From contig NZ_JBGXYA010000002.1 of NCBI RefSeq assembly GCF_041814905.1, positions 1 through 64,000 on the forward strand: a stretch of DNA of 64,000 nt, read 5' to 3'. This DNA comes from Glaesserella sp041814905. Lineage in GTDB: Bacteria > Pseudomonadota > Gammaproteobacteria > Enterobacterales > Pasteurellaceae. How positions within the stretch are numbered: the stretch's first letter is position 1; each line of letters starts with the position of its first letter. Of this stretch, positions 57,648 through 64,000 are shown in pieces. A program made the translations under genes and the position numbers. Under the pieces are notes generated by a model. It did not search any database. It saw only the letters and a program-made list of their open reading frames with translations, and was not told the DNA's origin.

Positions 57648-57686
57648 CTTGCATAAATATGCATAAAACTTTAATATTCATTCAAT
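57648..57686. promoter_or_regulatory. Tandem ARG boxes upstream of artP
   Basis: Two 18-bp sites, 57648-57665 and 57669-57686, separated by exactly 3 bp. Against TGAAT-N4-ATTCA the first is TGCAT-AAAT-ATGCA (8/10) and the second TTAAT-ATTC-ATTCA (9/10). They end 28 bp before the artP start. With argR in the window this strongly suggests arginine repression of the transporter. Confidence 0.8.
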
Positions 57687-57714
57687 TTTTTATTGAGTAC
57701 AGGATCTCACTTAA

Positions 57715-58449
57715 ATGGCAATTCATATTCATAATGTGAATTTTTTTTATGGGCAAAGCCAAGCGCTGTTTGATATTAATTTGAATATTGAAAAAGGCGA
57801 TACCGTGGTGCTTTTAGGTCCGAGCGGAGCAGGGAAGAGTACTTTAATTCGGACATTAAATTTAATGGAAGTCCCACAATCCGGAGTGTTGGAAATTGCG
57901 AATCATAAGTTTGATCTCACTGCAAAGGCGGATGCTAAACAAGTCGGTTTATTACGTCGTGAAGTCGGTATGGTTTTTCAGCAGTATCATTTATGGCCTC
58001 ACCTCAGTGTGATGCAAAATTTAATTGAAGCTCCGATGAAAGTACTGGGGTTAGGGAAGGAAGCTGCAGTTGAGCGGGCTAACGGTTTATTAAGCCGGCT
58101 ACAATTATCGGAGTTCGCTGAGCGTTTTCCGTTACAACTTTCCGGTGGTCAACAGCAACGTGTAGCGATTGCACGAGCATTAATGATGCAACCTCAAGTA
58201 TTGTTGTTCGATGAACCGACAGCGGCGCTGGATCCGGAAATTACGGCGCAAGTGGTGGACATTATTAAAGAGCTACAACATACGGGCATTACGCAGGTGA
58301 TTGTTACTCATGAAGTCTCTATGGCACGTAAGGTAGCAACAAAAGTGGTGTATATGGAAAAGGGTAAAATTATTGAATCGGGCGGAGCGGAGTGTTTTAT
58401 TAAACCTAACACTACGCAGTTTGCCAATTACCTTTCCCATTCACATTAA
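57715..58449 (+). CDS. artP: Arginine ABC transporter ATP-binding protein ArtP
   Basis: Energises high-affinity arginine import. 244 aa. Walker A LLGPSGAGKST near residues 34-44, Q-loop VFQQYHLWPHLSV, signature LSGGQQQRVAIARAL, Walker B VLLFDEPTAALDPE, switch VTHEVSM. The YGQSQALFDINLNIEKGD start is close to E. coli ArtP. First gene of artPIQM in the same order as in E. coli, preceded by tandem ARG boxes. Confidence 0.94.
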   Translation: MAIHIHNVNFFYGQSQALFDINLNIEKGDTVVLLGPSGAGKSTLIRTLNLMEVPQSGVLEIANHKFDLTAKADAKQVGLLRREVGMVFQQYHLWPHLSVMQNLIEAPMKVLGLGKEAAVERANGLLSRLQLSEFAERFPLQLSGGQQQRVAIARALMMQPQVLLFDEPTAALDPEITAQVVDIIKELQHTGITQVIVTHEVSMARKVATKVVYMEKGKIIESGGAECFIKPNTTQFANYLSHSH

Positions 58450-58533
58450 CGAATTTAGTGGTAGCTTATTATACTGCTTTTATAATCAGTCGTTTTAACA
58501 AACTCAACAACTCATCTCTTCGGGGTAAATACA

Positions 58534-59262
58534 ATGAAAAAATTACTTATCGCATCTGCTCTTGCTGTGGCAGCATTTTCTGCACAAGCAAACCAAACAA
58601 TCACTTTTGCAATGGAGCCAAGTTATCCGCCGTTTGAATTAACTAACGAAAAAGGTGAGATTATCGGGTTTGATGTGGATATCGCTAATGCAATTTGTAA
58701 GGAAATTCAAGCAACTTGTCATTTCAAAAGCCAATCCTTTGATGCTTTAATTCCGAGCTTAATTAAAGGGCGCGGTGGTTTTGATGCAGCGATTTCGGCA
58801 ATTGATATCACTGAAGCCCGTGCCAAACAAGTCGCATTTACTCATCCGTATTATGAAAGCTCAGCAAGCTTTATTGCGGTAAAAGGTAAAACAGATTTAG
58901 CTTCAGCAAAAACTGTCGGTGTGCAAAACGGTACCACTTACCAACAATATGCTAATGCAGAAGCGAAACAGTATACTGCAAAATCTTATGCAAGCTTGCA
59001 AGATGCTATTTTAGACTTAAAAAATGGTCGTATTGATATCATTTTTGGCGATACCGACGTGTTAAGAGATATGTTTGATAAAAATCCTGAATTGGGTTTT
59101 GTTGGTGAACGAGTGACAGATAAACGTTATTTTAACAACGGGTTAGGCATTGCGGTTAATAAATCTAATACGGCATTAGTCGAAAGCTTAAATAAAGGTA
59201 TTGCAGCGATTAAACAAAATGGCGAGTATCAAAAAATCTATGATAAATGGATGACTAAATAA
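58534..59262 (+). CDS. artI: Arginine-binding periplasmic protein ArtI
   Basis: Substrate-binding protein for ArtQMP. 242 aa (E. coli ArtI 243), SBP_bac_3 family. Signal peptide residues 1-19 (cleaved after SAQA). Ligand-pocket signatures FAMEPSYPPFELTNEKGEI and GFDVDIANAICKE, AAISAIDITEARAKQVAFTHPY, and FNNGLGIAVNK. Arginine specificity is supported by operon partners and the ARG boxes. Confidence 0.93.
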   Translation: MKKLLIASALAVAAFSAQANQTITFAMEPSYPPFELTNEKGEIIGFDVDIANAICKEIQATCHFKSQSFDALIPSLIKGRGGFDAAISAIDITEARAKQVAFTHPYYESSASFIAVKGKTDLASAKTVGVQNGTTYQQYANAEAKQYTAKSYASLQDAILDLKNGRIDIIFGDTDVLRDMFDKNPELGFVGERVTDKRYFNNGLGIAVNKSNTALVESLNKGIAAIKQNGEYQKIYDKWMTK

Positions 59263-59267
59263 TCACT

Positions 59268-59939
59268 ATGTTTTTTGATTATCTTCCTTTAATGTACACC
59301 GCAACCCTGATGACCTTAGGGTTAGCGGTTTGTTCGTTATTAGTAGGGCTGCTTCTCTCCATACTTTTTGTCACCTTTGAAACAAGCAAATGGACTTGTA
59401 TACGTAAGCCGACAGCTGTTGCAATTACACTATTGCGAGGATTACCGGAAATTTTGGTTGTATTTTTAATTTATTTCGGCGCGCCGGAAGTCATTGAATT
59501 AATCACCGGTACTTATGTCGAGCTTGGACCTTTCGGGTGTGGTGTGGCTGCGTTATCGATTATTTTTGCGGCTTACGCTTCGCAATCTTTACGTGGTGCA
59601 ATTCAAGCGATTCCGATTGGACAATGGGAATCCGGTGCCGCTTTAGGACTTAGTCGTAGCTATACGTTTATTCATATTGTGATGCCGCAAGTGTGGCGAC
59701 ATGCTTTACCGGGTTTAAGTAACCAATGGTTAGTATTACTGAAAGATACGGCATTGGTGTCATTGATTGGTGTACATGATTTAATGCGCCAAACGGAATT
59801 AATCAATACTCGTACTCATGAACCTTTTACTTGGTACGGTTTTGCTGCCTTGGTTTATTTAGTGATTACTTTATTAAGCCAAGTAATTATTCGTAAGTTA
59901 GAGTTGCGTTTCACCCGTTTTGAAAGAGGGGGCAAATAA
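59268..59939 (+). CDS. artQ: Arginine ABC transporter permease ArtQ
   Basis: One of two permease subunits. 223 aa, about five membrane segments, His/Glu/Gln/Arg/opine family. LLRGLPEILVVFLIYFGAP and the EAA loop GQWESGAALGLSRSYTF with MPQVWRHALPGL are visible. Begins 5 bases after artI; its stop shares one base with the artM start (TAATG). Confidence 0.93.
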   Translation: MFFDYLPLMYTATLMTLGLAVCSLLVGLLLSILFVTFETSKWTCIRKPTAVAITLLRGLPEILVVFLIYFGAPEVIELITGTYVELGPFGCGVAALSIIFAAYASQSLRGAIQAIPIGQWESGAALGLSRSYTFIHIVMPQVWRHALPGLSNQWLVLLKDTALVSLIGVHDLMRQTELINTRTHEPFTWYGFAALVYLVITLLSQVIIRKLELRFTRFERGGK

Positions 59940-60622
59940 TGTTACAAGAATATTTTGTCACCATTGCACAAGGCATCCCAACTAGTTTAATGCTCACTTT
60001 TGTGGCTTTGATTATCGCTTTTTTTCTTTCCATCCTACTAACATTTTTAATGTCGATGGAAAATAAAATCATCAAAGGTACGATTAATGTATTCTTAACG
60101 GTTTTCACCGGTACGCCGTTATTAGTACAATTTTTCTTAATTTATGCAGGTCCAGGACAATTCCAATGGATTGTAGATAGCCCACTCTGGAGTTTATTTT
60201 CCAATGCTTGGTTTTGTGCCATGTTAACCTTGGCACTCAATAGTACGGCATATACCACCTTATTGTTTCACGGTGCAGTAAAAGCAATTCCAAAGGGGCA
60301 GTGGGAAACTTGTGCTGCGTTAGGTCTAAATAGGCTTCAAACGCTTAAAATTTTAGTCCCTTATGCGTTAAGACGTGCTTTACCTTCATACAGCAATGAG
60401 ATTATTTTGGTGTTTAAAGGGACGTCTTTAGCTTCTACTATTACCATCATGGATATTATGGGATATGCACGTCAGCTATACGGTACGGAATATGATGCGT
60501 TGACTATCTACGGTATTGCCGGGGTCCTCTATTTGATTATCACCGGAATTATGACGTTAATCTTGCGTAGTGTAGAGCGTAAAGTGTTATCCTTTGAACG
60601 CCTTGAAGCTGAAAAAGCTTAA
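59939..60622 (+). CDS. artM: Arginine ABC transporter permease ArtM
   Basis: Second permease subunit, forming a heterodimer with ArtQ. 227 aa, about five membrane segments. FTGTPLLVQFFLIYAGP and the EAA loop GQWETCAALGLNRLQTLK with VPYALRRALPSYSNE match the family. Translationally coupled to artQ by one-base overlap. The operon ends here at a terminator shared with ydcH. Confidence 0.93.
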   Translation: MLQEYFVTIAQGIPTSLMLTFVALIIAFFLSILLTFLMSMENKIIKGTINVFLTVFTGTPLLVQFFLIYAGPGQFQWIVDSPLWSLFSNAWFCAMLTLALNSTAYTTLLFHGAVKAIPKGQWETCAALGLNRLQTLKILVPYALRRALPSYSNEIILVFKGTSLASTITIMDIMGYARQLYGTEYDALTIYGIAGVLYLIITGIMTLILRSVERKVLSFERLEAEKA

Positions 60623-60647
60623 TTTTTATCGTGATAATGAACGAAAA

Positions 60648-60669
60648 AATGCCCGCTTTTGCGGGCATT
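60648..60669. terminator. Terminator between artM and ydcH
   Basis: AATGCCCGC (60648-60656) and GCGGGCATT (60661-60669) pair perfectly around TTTT. The minus-strand side continues into a T-run, so it is strongest for ydcH but can act both ways. Confidence 0.88.
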
Positions 60670-60682
60670 ATCTTCTTGTATA

Positions 60683-60895
60683 TTAAGACTTTTTCTTTAA
60701 GATAGCGTATAGTTCATCTTTGATGTGTAATTTCTCTTTTTTCAGTATTTCAATATCAGTACTCGTGGCGAGCTCAATACCGGCTTCCATATTTTTGATC
60801 TTATGATCCAACTCATTATGTTTATCAAAAAGACGTGCAAAATGAGCATCTTCGGTTTTTAGTTTTGTGATTAAATCGCGAAATTCAGGAAACAT
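60683..60895 (-). CDS. YdcH-family small protein (DUF465)
   Basis: 70 aa, entirely helical, rich in Lys, Glu, Asp, with heptad-like hydrophobics: a short coiled coil. It begins FPEFRDLITKLKTEDAHFARLFDKHN, the DUF465 signature, followed by ELDHKIKNMEAG and LKKEKLHIKDELYAILKK. Function unknown in the family. Single gene between artM and the chalcone-isomerase-like gene. Confidence 0.85.
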   Translation of the reverse strand: MFPEFRDLITKLKTEDAHFARLFDKHNELDHKIKNMEAGIELATSTDIEILKKEKLHIKDELYAILKKKS

Positions 60896-60984
60896 ATAAG
60901 ACTCCGTTGGGTAAGTGAAATGTCAGTAGGCTTACCGAGATAGTAGCATTTTTAGACCTTTAATTCGGAAATTAATGTAAAAAA

Positions 60985-61000
60985 TTTGAACTTGATCACA
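60985..61000. promoter_or_regulatory. Probable CRP site upstream of the CHI-like gene and treR
   Basis: TTTGA-ACTTGA-TCACA differs from the CRP consensus TGTGA-N6-TCACA at one base. A perfect TATAAT lies at 61046-61051, putting the site about 65 bp before the likely transcript start, a class I CRP position. Confidence 0.6.
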
Positions 61001-61086
61001 AAATTTTCAGTCAAATTTCCTATGCGAAATCCGTTTAATTAACGGTATAATAAACCAGCCTATCGACTATTTAAAATTGGAAAATA

Positions 61087-62028
61087 ATGCGTTATCTCAA
61101 GTTTCTTTTTATTTTGTTGTTCTCATATCCGGCATCTGCAACATGGCAGAAAATAAATAGTGTCGATTATATTTGGGGACCTTTTAAAATTTATAATCTT
61201 TCATTGTTTTCTGAAAACGGTCAATATACGCCTGAAATGCGTCCGTTAATGTTAACTTTAAAATACCACAAGCCGGTCGACGGTAGAGATTTTGCGATTT
61301 CTCTTGCCCGTTCTTGGTCAAGTTTGGGGATTACATTACCGGAGCAAGAGGCTGTAGTCGATCGTTTGCGTAAAATATTGCCGGATATTAAAAAAGACGA
61401 TTCATTAAGCTATATCGCATTGTATGACAAAGGCTATTTCGTCTTGAACGATATTGTCATTCCGGAAGAGTTTAATAAAGATTTTAACGATGCGGTATTG
61501 GCTGTTTGGCTTGACCCGCGTGTGGATATTGCGCGTAAATTGTTAGACCCTGTTCATCAACAAAATGCAGAAGCGGCGAAAGAAAACAGTAAAGCATTGG
61601 TAGCAGAAGAGATTATGATTCCAAACGAAGGCGATATTTCCCAAACCCCTATTATTGAAGGCATTCTTGAACAGCATCAAGTGAAAGTGGATAACTCCGA
61701 GCATACACAAGCGACTCAACAAGCGGTCGAAAACCAGCAAAATTTTGCAAAAGAGAGTGAAGATAAGGTTAAACCCGCGCCACAACAAACGCAACCTGAG
61801 CAACAACCGCAAGAACAACCGCCGACTCAAATCCAGCCGGAGGAGAAAGTAAAGGAAAATGCGGATAATACTCCGACGCCTGTTGTGACAGAGGAAAAAG
61901 AAGAGCCAAAAAACACAGAGCCACAAAAACCTGCAACAAAACCTCAAGAAACAGAACAAAAAGAATTAGAAATTGAGATTAGTCCGCCTGCCGATCCGGT
62001 TCCGGACGTTAAACGCCCGGTATCATAA
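61087..62028 (+). CDS. Secreted chalcone-isomerase-like protein with Pro/Gln/Glu-rich tail
   Basis: 313 aa. Signal peptide about 1-18 (ending PASA), so exported. Residues 20-155 resemble the bacterial chalcone-isomerase-like (CHI-like) domain: WGPFKIYNLSLFSENGQY, PLMLTLKYHKPVDGRDF, LARSWSSLGI. Residues about 160-313 are low complexity, rich in P, Q, E, K and T (TQPEQQPQEQPPTQIQPEEK), probably disordered. The two parts have very different composition. Function unknown; bacterial CHI-like proteins are mostly uncharacterised. treR starts 5 bases after its stop. Confidence 0.68.
   Translation: MRYLKFLFILLFSYPASATWQKINSVDYIWGPFKIYNLSLFSENGQYTPEMRPLMLTLKYHKPVDGRDFAISLARSWSSLGITLPEQEAVVDRLRKILPDIKKDDSLSYIALYDKGYFVLNDIVIPEEFNKDFNDAVLAVWLDPRVDIARKLLDPVHQQNAEAAKENSKALVAEEIMIPNEGDISQTPIIEGILEQHQVKVDNSEHTQATQQAVENQQNFAKESEDKVKPAPQQTQPEQQPQEQPPTQIQPEEKVKENADNTPTPVVTEEKEEPKNTEPQKPATKPQETEQKELEIEISPPADPVPDVKRPVS
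61719..61727 (+). repeat. DNA uptake signal sequence in the tail of the CHI-like gene
   Basis: Perfect core with TTTTGCAAAA after 15 bases; encodes QAVENQQNFAK within the disordered tail. Confidence 0.9.
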
Positions 62029-62032
62029 TCAG

Positions 62033-62974
62033 ATGAAATATACAATTAAAGACATTGCCCACTTATGTAAAGTGGGCAAATCTACTGTTTCGCGGGTGCT
62101 GAATGATGATCCGAATGTCAGTGAAAAAACACGTGAAAAAGTCAAGGCTGTGATGGAATCCCTTGGATTTGAACCCAATCGTAGTGCTCGCGCAATGCGG
62201 GGCGCTGCTGAGCCGGTTGTCGGGATTATTGTTACCCGTCTGAATTCACCGGCAGAATCGCAAACGCTCAGTGCAATTTTGTATGAGCTTCACCAACAAC
62301 ACATCACACCGATTATCGTTGAAAGTCAATTCCAACCCGAGCAGGTGAACCACCATTTAGAGCTGTTTCGTCAACGCCAAGTTGATGGTGTGATTTTATT
62401 TGCATTCTCCCAACTTCCTCTCGCCATGATTGAACAGTGGAAGGGGAGTATCGTTGTAGTTGCGCGCCAATATCCGACAATTTCTTCAGTATTTTATGAC
62501 GATGAAAATGCAGTGAAAATGCTCATGGAACGATTCTATGAGCAAGGCCATCGTCAAATTGCTTATTTAGGTGTAAATGATCGGGATGAAACTACCGGTC
62601 AATTACGCAATCGGAGTTATTTAAATTATTGCCATACCCACCAACTGCCGGTAAATTTGGTTCAAACCGAATTAGGTGCTGAAAACGGTTATCGCAATGC
62701 AGCAAAGTTATTTGAACAGCCGGTGTCTGCTATTTTGTGTGCCAGTAGCAGTTTAGCCATCGGGGTGCTGAAATATTTGCAAGAAAACGGTCAAAACCGA
62801 CCGCTTGCATGTATTGGTCAGAATGATTTATTGCAGTATGTTGTACCGGAGCTACTGAGTTTGGATTTCGGTTATCCCCAAGCAGGGAAATGGGCGGTGG
62901 AATTATTGCTAAAACAGCTGAATGGCAGTCGTTCAGTGGAACAGCGTAAAGTGCCGTGTAAGTTAATCGAATAA
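62033..62974 (+). CDS. treR: Trehalose operon repressor TreR (LacI family)
   Basis: 313 aa (E. coli TreR 315). N-terminal LacI-type helix-turn-helix TIKDIAHLCKVGKSTVSRVL (residues 3-22), hinge NRSARAMRG, then sugar-binding domain with VGIIVTRLNSPAE, VESQFQPEQVNHHL, YDDENAVKMLMERFYEQGH and TTGQLRNRSYL, all close to TreR, which senses trehalose-6-phosphate. No treB or treC is in the window. Start at ATG 62033; the 20 open codons upstream overlap the previous gene. A near-match USS at 62800 encodes RPLAC. Confidence 0.87.
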   Translation: MKYTIKDIAHLCKVGKSTVSRVLNDDPNVSEKTREKVKAVMESLGFEPNRSARAMRGAAEPVVGIIVTRLNSPAESQTLSAILYELHQQHITPIIVESQFQPEQVNHHLELFRQRQVDGVILFAFSQLPLAMIEQWKGSIVVVARQYPTISSVFYDDENAVKMLMERFYEQGHRQIAYLGVNDRDETTGQLRNRSYLNYCHTHQLPVNLVQTELGAENGYRNAAKLFEQPVSAILCASSSLAIGVLKYLQENGQNRPLACIGQNDLLQYVVPELLSLDFGYPQAGKWAVELLLKQLNGSRSVEQRKVPCKLIE

Positions 62975-62992
62975 ATTGAGAGAACAATTTCT

Positions 62993-63030
62993 TTTTAAGT
63001 CAAAGGCAGTAAAGTGCCTTCGACTTAAAA
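62993..63030. terminator. Bidirectional terminator between treR and the RhtB-type exporter
   Basis: TTTTAAGTCAAAGGCA (62993-63008) pairs with TGCCTTCGACTTAAAA (63015-63030) with one mismatch. Confidence 0.85.
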
Positions 63031-63037
63031 TTGAAAA

Positions 63038-63658
63038 TCACATTAATGTTGTTATACCTTCATAAATTAAAGTCGCACCGAAGAAAATAAATACCGCACC
63101 GGCAAAATTATCCAAATAACGGTTATGTTTGGCATAAAAAGCACGTATATGTCGGTGAGAAAACAGTAAAGAAACCAAACTAAAATAGATCAGCGTACTT
63201 TCCGTCACAATCAGTAACACTAACAGACTATCTTTGATATTGGATAAGTTAGAAACATAGCCTGACAGTACGCTACCAAAGAATATCACGACTTTCGGAT
63301 TGGAAAGATTAATCATCAATCCTTTTAAAATTTCTTTATGCGCTGGCGTTTTGGTCTGTGATACATTACGTTCATCTAATGCGGTGCTCTGCCTAATTTG
63401 CACCATTTTTATGCCGTTGTAAGCAAGATAACTGCCTCCGAACAGCATTAAAATATATTGAAACGATGGAATAGTTCTATTCAAAAATGCCAAACCGAAC
63501 AACACGATTAACGCCCAAAATCCGACACCAATGGTAATACCGATTGTGCCGAGAATGGCATTACGACGGGTATCGCCCATAGCTTTTCGGGTCACATAGA
63601 AAAAATCGGGACCGGGACTAACCAAACCGACTAATTGCACGAAAAAAATGGTCCACAT
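63038..63658 (-). CDS. LysE/RhtB-family amino acid exporter
   Basis: 206 aa, about six membrane segments. VQLVGLVSPGPDFFYVTRKAMGDTRRNA is the RhtB-type signature (SPGPD), then GITIGVGFWALIVLFGLA and GGSYLAYNGIKM. Substrate probably threonine, homoserine or a related amino acid, unproven. The ATG lies one base after the pgpA stop on the same strand, so the two are likely co-transcribed. Not closely similar to the LysE-type exporter at 11 kb beyond family motifs. Confidence 0.87.
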   Translation of the reverse strand: MWTIFFVQLVGLVSPGPDFFYVTRKAMGDTRRNAILGTIGITIGVGFWALIVLFGLAFLNRTIPSFQYILMLFGGSYLAYNGIKMVQIRQSTALDERNVSQTKTPAHKEILKGLMINLSNPKVVIFFGSVLSGYVSNLSNIKDSLLVLLIVTESTLIYFSLVSLLFSHRHIRAFYAKHNRYLDNFAGAVFIFFGATLIYEGITTLM

Positions 63659-63659
63659 T

Positions 63660-64000
63660 TTAGAAACACCAATAAATTAGATGAAGAGTAATAATCGAAT
63701 AGATTGCGGCGAGTATATCGTCAAACATAATTCCTAAGCCACCGTGTAAATGTTGATCAAAATAGTGAATCGGGTAGGGTTTTAGTACGTCAAAAAGACG
63801 AAATACAATAAATGTCAAACCGTAATAGAGCCAACTGTGTTGTGGCAAAAATACAAAAATCAGGAAAATGGCGACAATTTCATCCCATACTATTCTACCG
63901 TCATCGTGTACGCCGAGATCACGGCTGGCTTGCTCGCAAATATAACAACCGGCGACAAAGGATATTAACGTTAGCAGGAAGAAAAACAGTACGGAATGAG
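63660..64000 (-). CDS. pgpA: Phosphatidylglycerophosphatase A, C-terminal part (cut by window edge)
   Basis: Dephosphorylates phosphatidylglycerol-phosphate in phospholipid synthesis. The visible 112 codons read ASRDLGVHDDGRIVWDEIVA, then YYGLTFIVFRLFDVLKPYPI and GGLGIMFDDILAAIYSII, the family motifs including the acidic WDE and DD residues and the FRxFDxxKP signature. The N-terminus lies beyond the right edge. Downstream, the RhtB-type exporter starts immediately. Confidence 0.88.
   Translation of the reverse strand, partial: HSVLFFFLLTLISFVAGCYICEQASRDLGVHDDGRIVWDEIVAIFLIFVFLPQHSWLYYGLTFIVFRLFDVLKPYPIHYFDQHLHGGLGIMFDDILAAIYSIITLHLIYWCF

Noticed and set aside
61543..61959. 138-codon frame antisense to the CHI-like gene, rich in Leu, Arg and Phe
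   Set aside because: It mirrors the low-complexity Pro/Gln/Glu tail codons and has no ribosome site or plausible domain.
1..64000. Search for CRISPR arrays, prophage, toxin-antitoxin, restriction or other defence genes, tRNA and rRNA
   Set aside because: None seen. All sizeable genes belong to housekeeping, transport or envelope families, and intergenic gaps are too short to hide rRNA or a CRISPR array.

Overview
The window looks like chromosomal DNA from a Pasteurellaceae bacterium of the Actinobacillus type (A. pleuropneumoniae, A. suis and relatives). The gene set and order fit that family. More tellingly, the 9-mer ACAAGCGGT, the DNA uptake signal sequence (USS) of the Apl subgroup, occurs 27 times on the two strands, about once per 2.4 kb. 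The rival Hin-type core AAGTGCGGT is not a recurrent motif here. Coding density is high, gaps are short, and I see no rRNA, tRNA, CRISPR array, prophage or intact insertion sequence. The species call is inference.

Layout. 1-6.6 kb: a dipeptide/haem ABC importer (end of a first dppA-like gene, then dppA-B-C-D-F), with a near-perfect CRP site upstream and two MITE-like palindromic elements inserted between genes of the operon. 6.6-15.8 kb: menF, alaA, two tandem RarD-type permeases, a LysE-type exporter, priA, kdsB, epmC, a nitroreductase. 15.9-28.5 kb: sppA, trxA, a purine permease under a PurR box, a membrane-anchored metallo-hydrolase, hflK-hflC, purA, fabB, a cytochrome b562-like protein, a TqsA-like permease, htpX. 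28.6-36.3 kb: dinB with an SOS box, lysO, a CYTH triphosphatase, an unassigned 285-bp stretch, uvrD with a probable SOS box, groEL-groES. 36.4-45.1 kb: acetyltransferase, srmB, rimI-holD, rsmC, pth, ychF, a YfcH-like epimerase, argR, mdh, a small lipoprotein. 45.2-54 kb: cnoX, trxB, a cold-shock protein, proQ, prc, and an envelope cluster ldtD-mepK-gloC-mlaA. 54-64 kb: an SDR enzyme, dsbD, yrbG, artPIQM, ydcH, a chalcone-isomerase-like secreted protein, treR, a RhtB-type exporter and the end of pgpA.

How the parts work together. argR and its likely target artPIQM are both present: artP carries two 18-bp ARG boxes 3 bp apart, the canonical ArgR layout, and argR has a weaker pair in front of itself. 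LdtD makes 3-3 peptidoglycan crosslinks and neighbouring MepK cuts them; Prc and MlaA are further envelope-maintenance functions. TrxA, TrxB, CnoX and DsbD form the thiol-redox set. DinB and UvrD are SOS repair functions with LexA sites.

Most of the window is ordinary housekeeping DNA, and I did not find a new multi-gene system. The strongest unexplained structure is in the uptake sequences. Nearly every USS is followed, after exactly 15 bases, by a second block WTTTGCAAA. Two inverted USS pairs share one such block as the centre of an exact 58-bp palindrome. Where the composite falls inside genes it leaves recurring peptide imprints (FA[N/K]-x5-TAC or QAV-x4-[N/F]FA[N/K]) in unrelated proteins. 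The two MITE-like elements in dpp and the orphan stretch between the CYTH gene and uvrD are the next most interesting.
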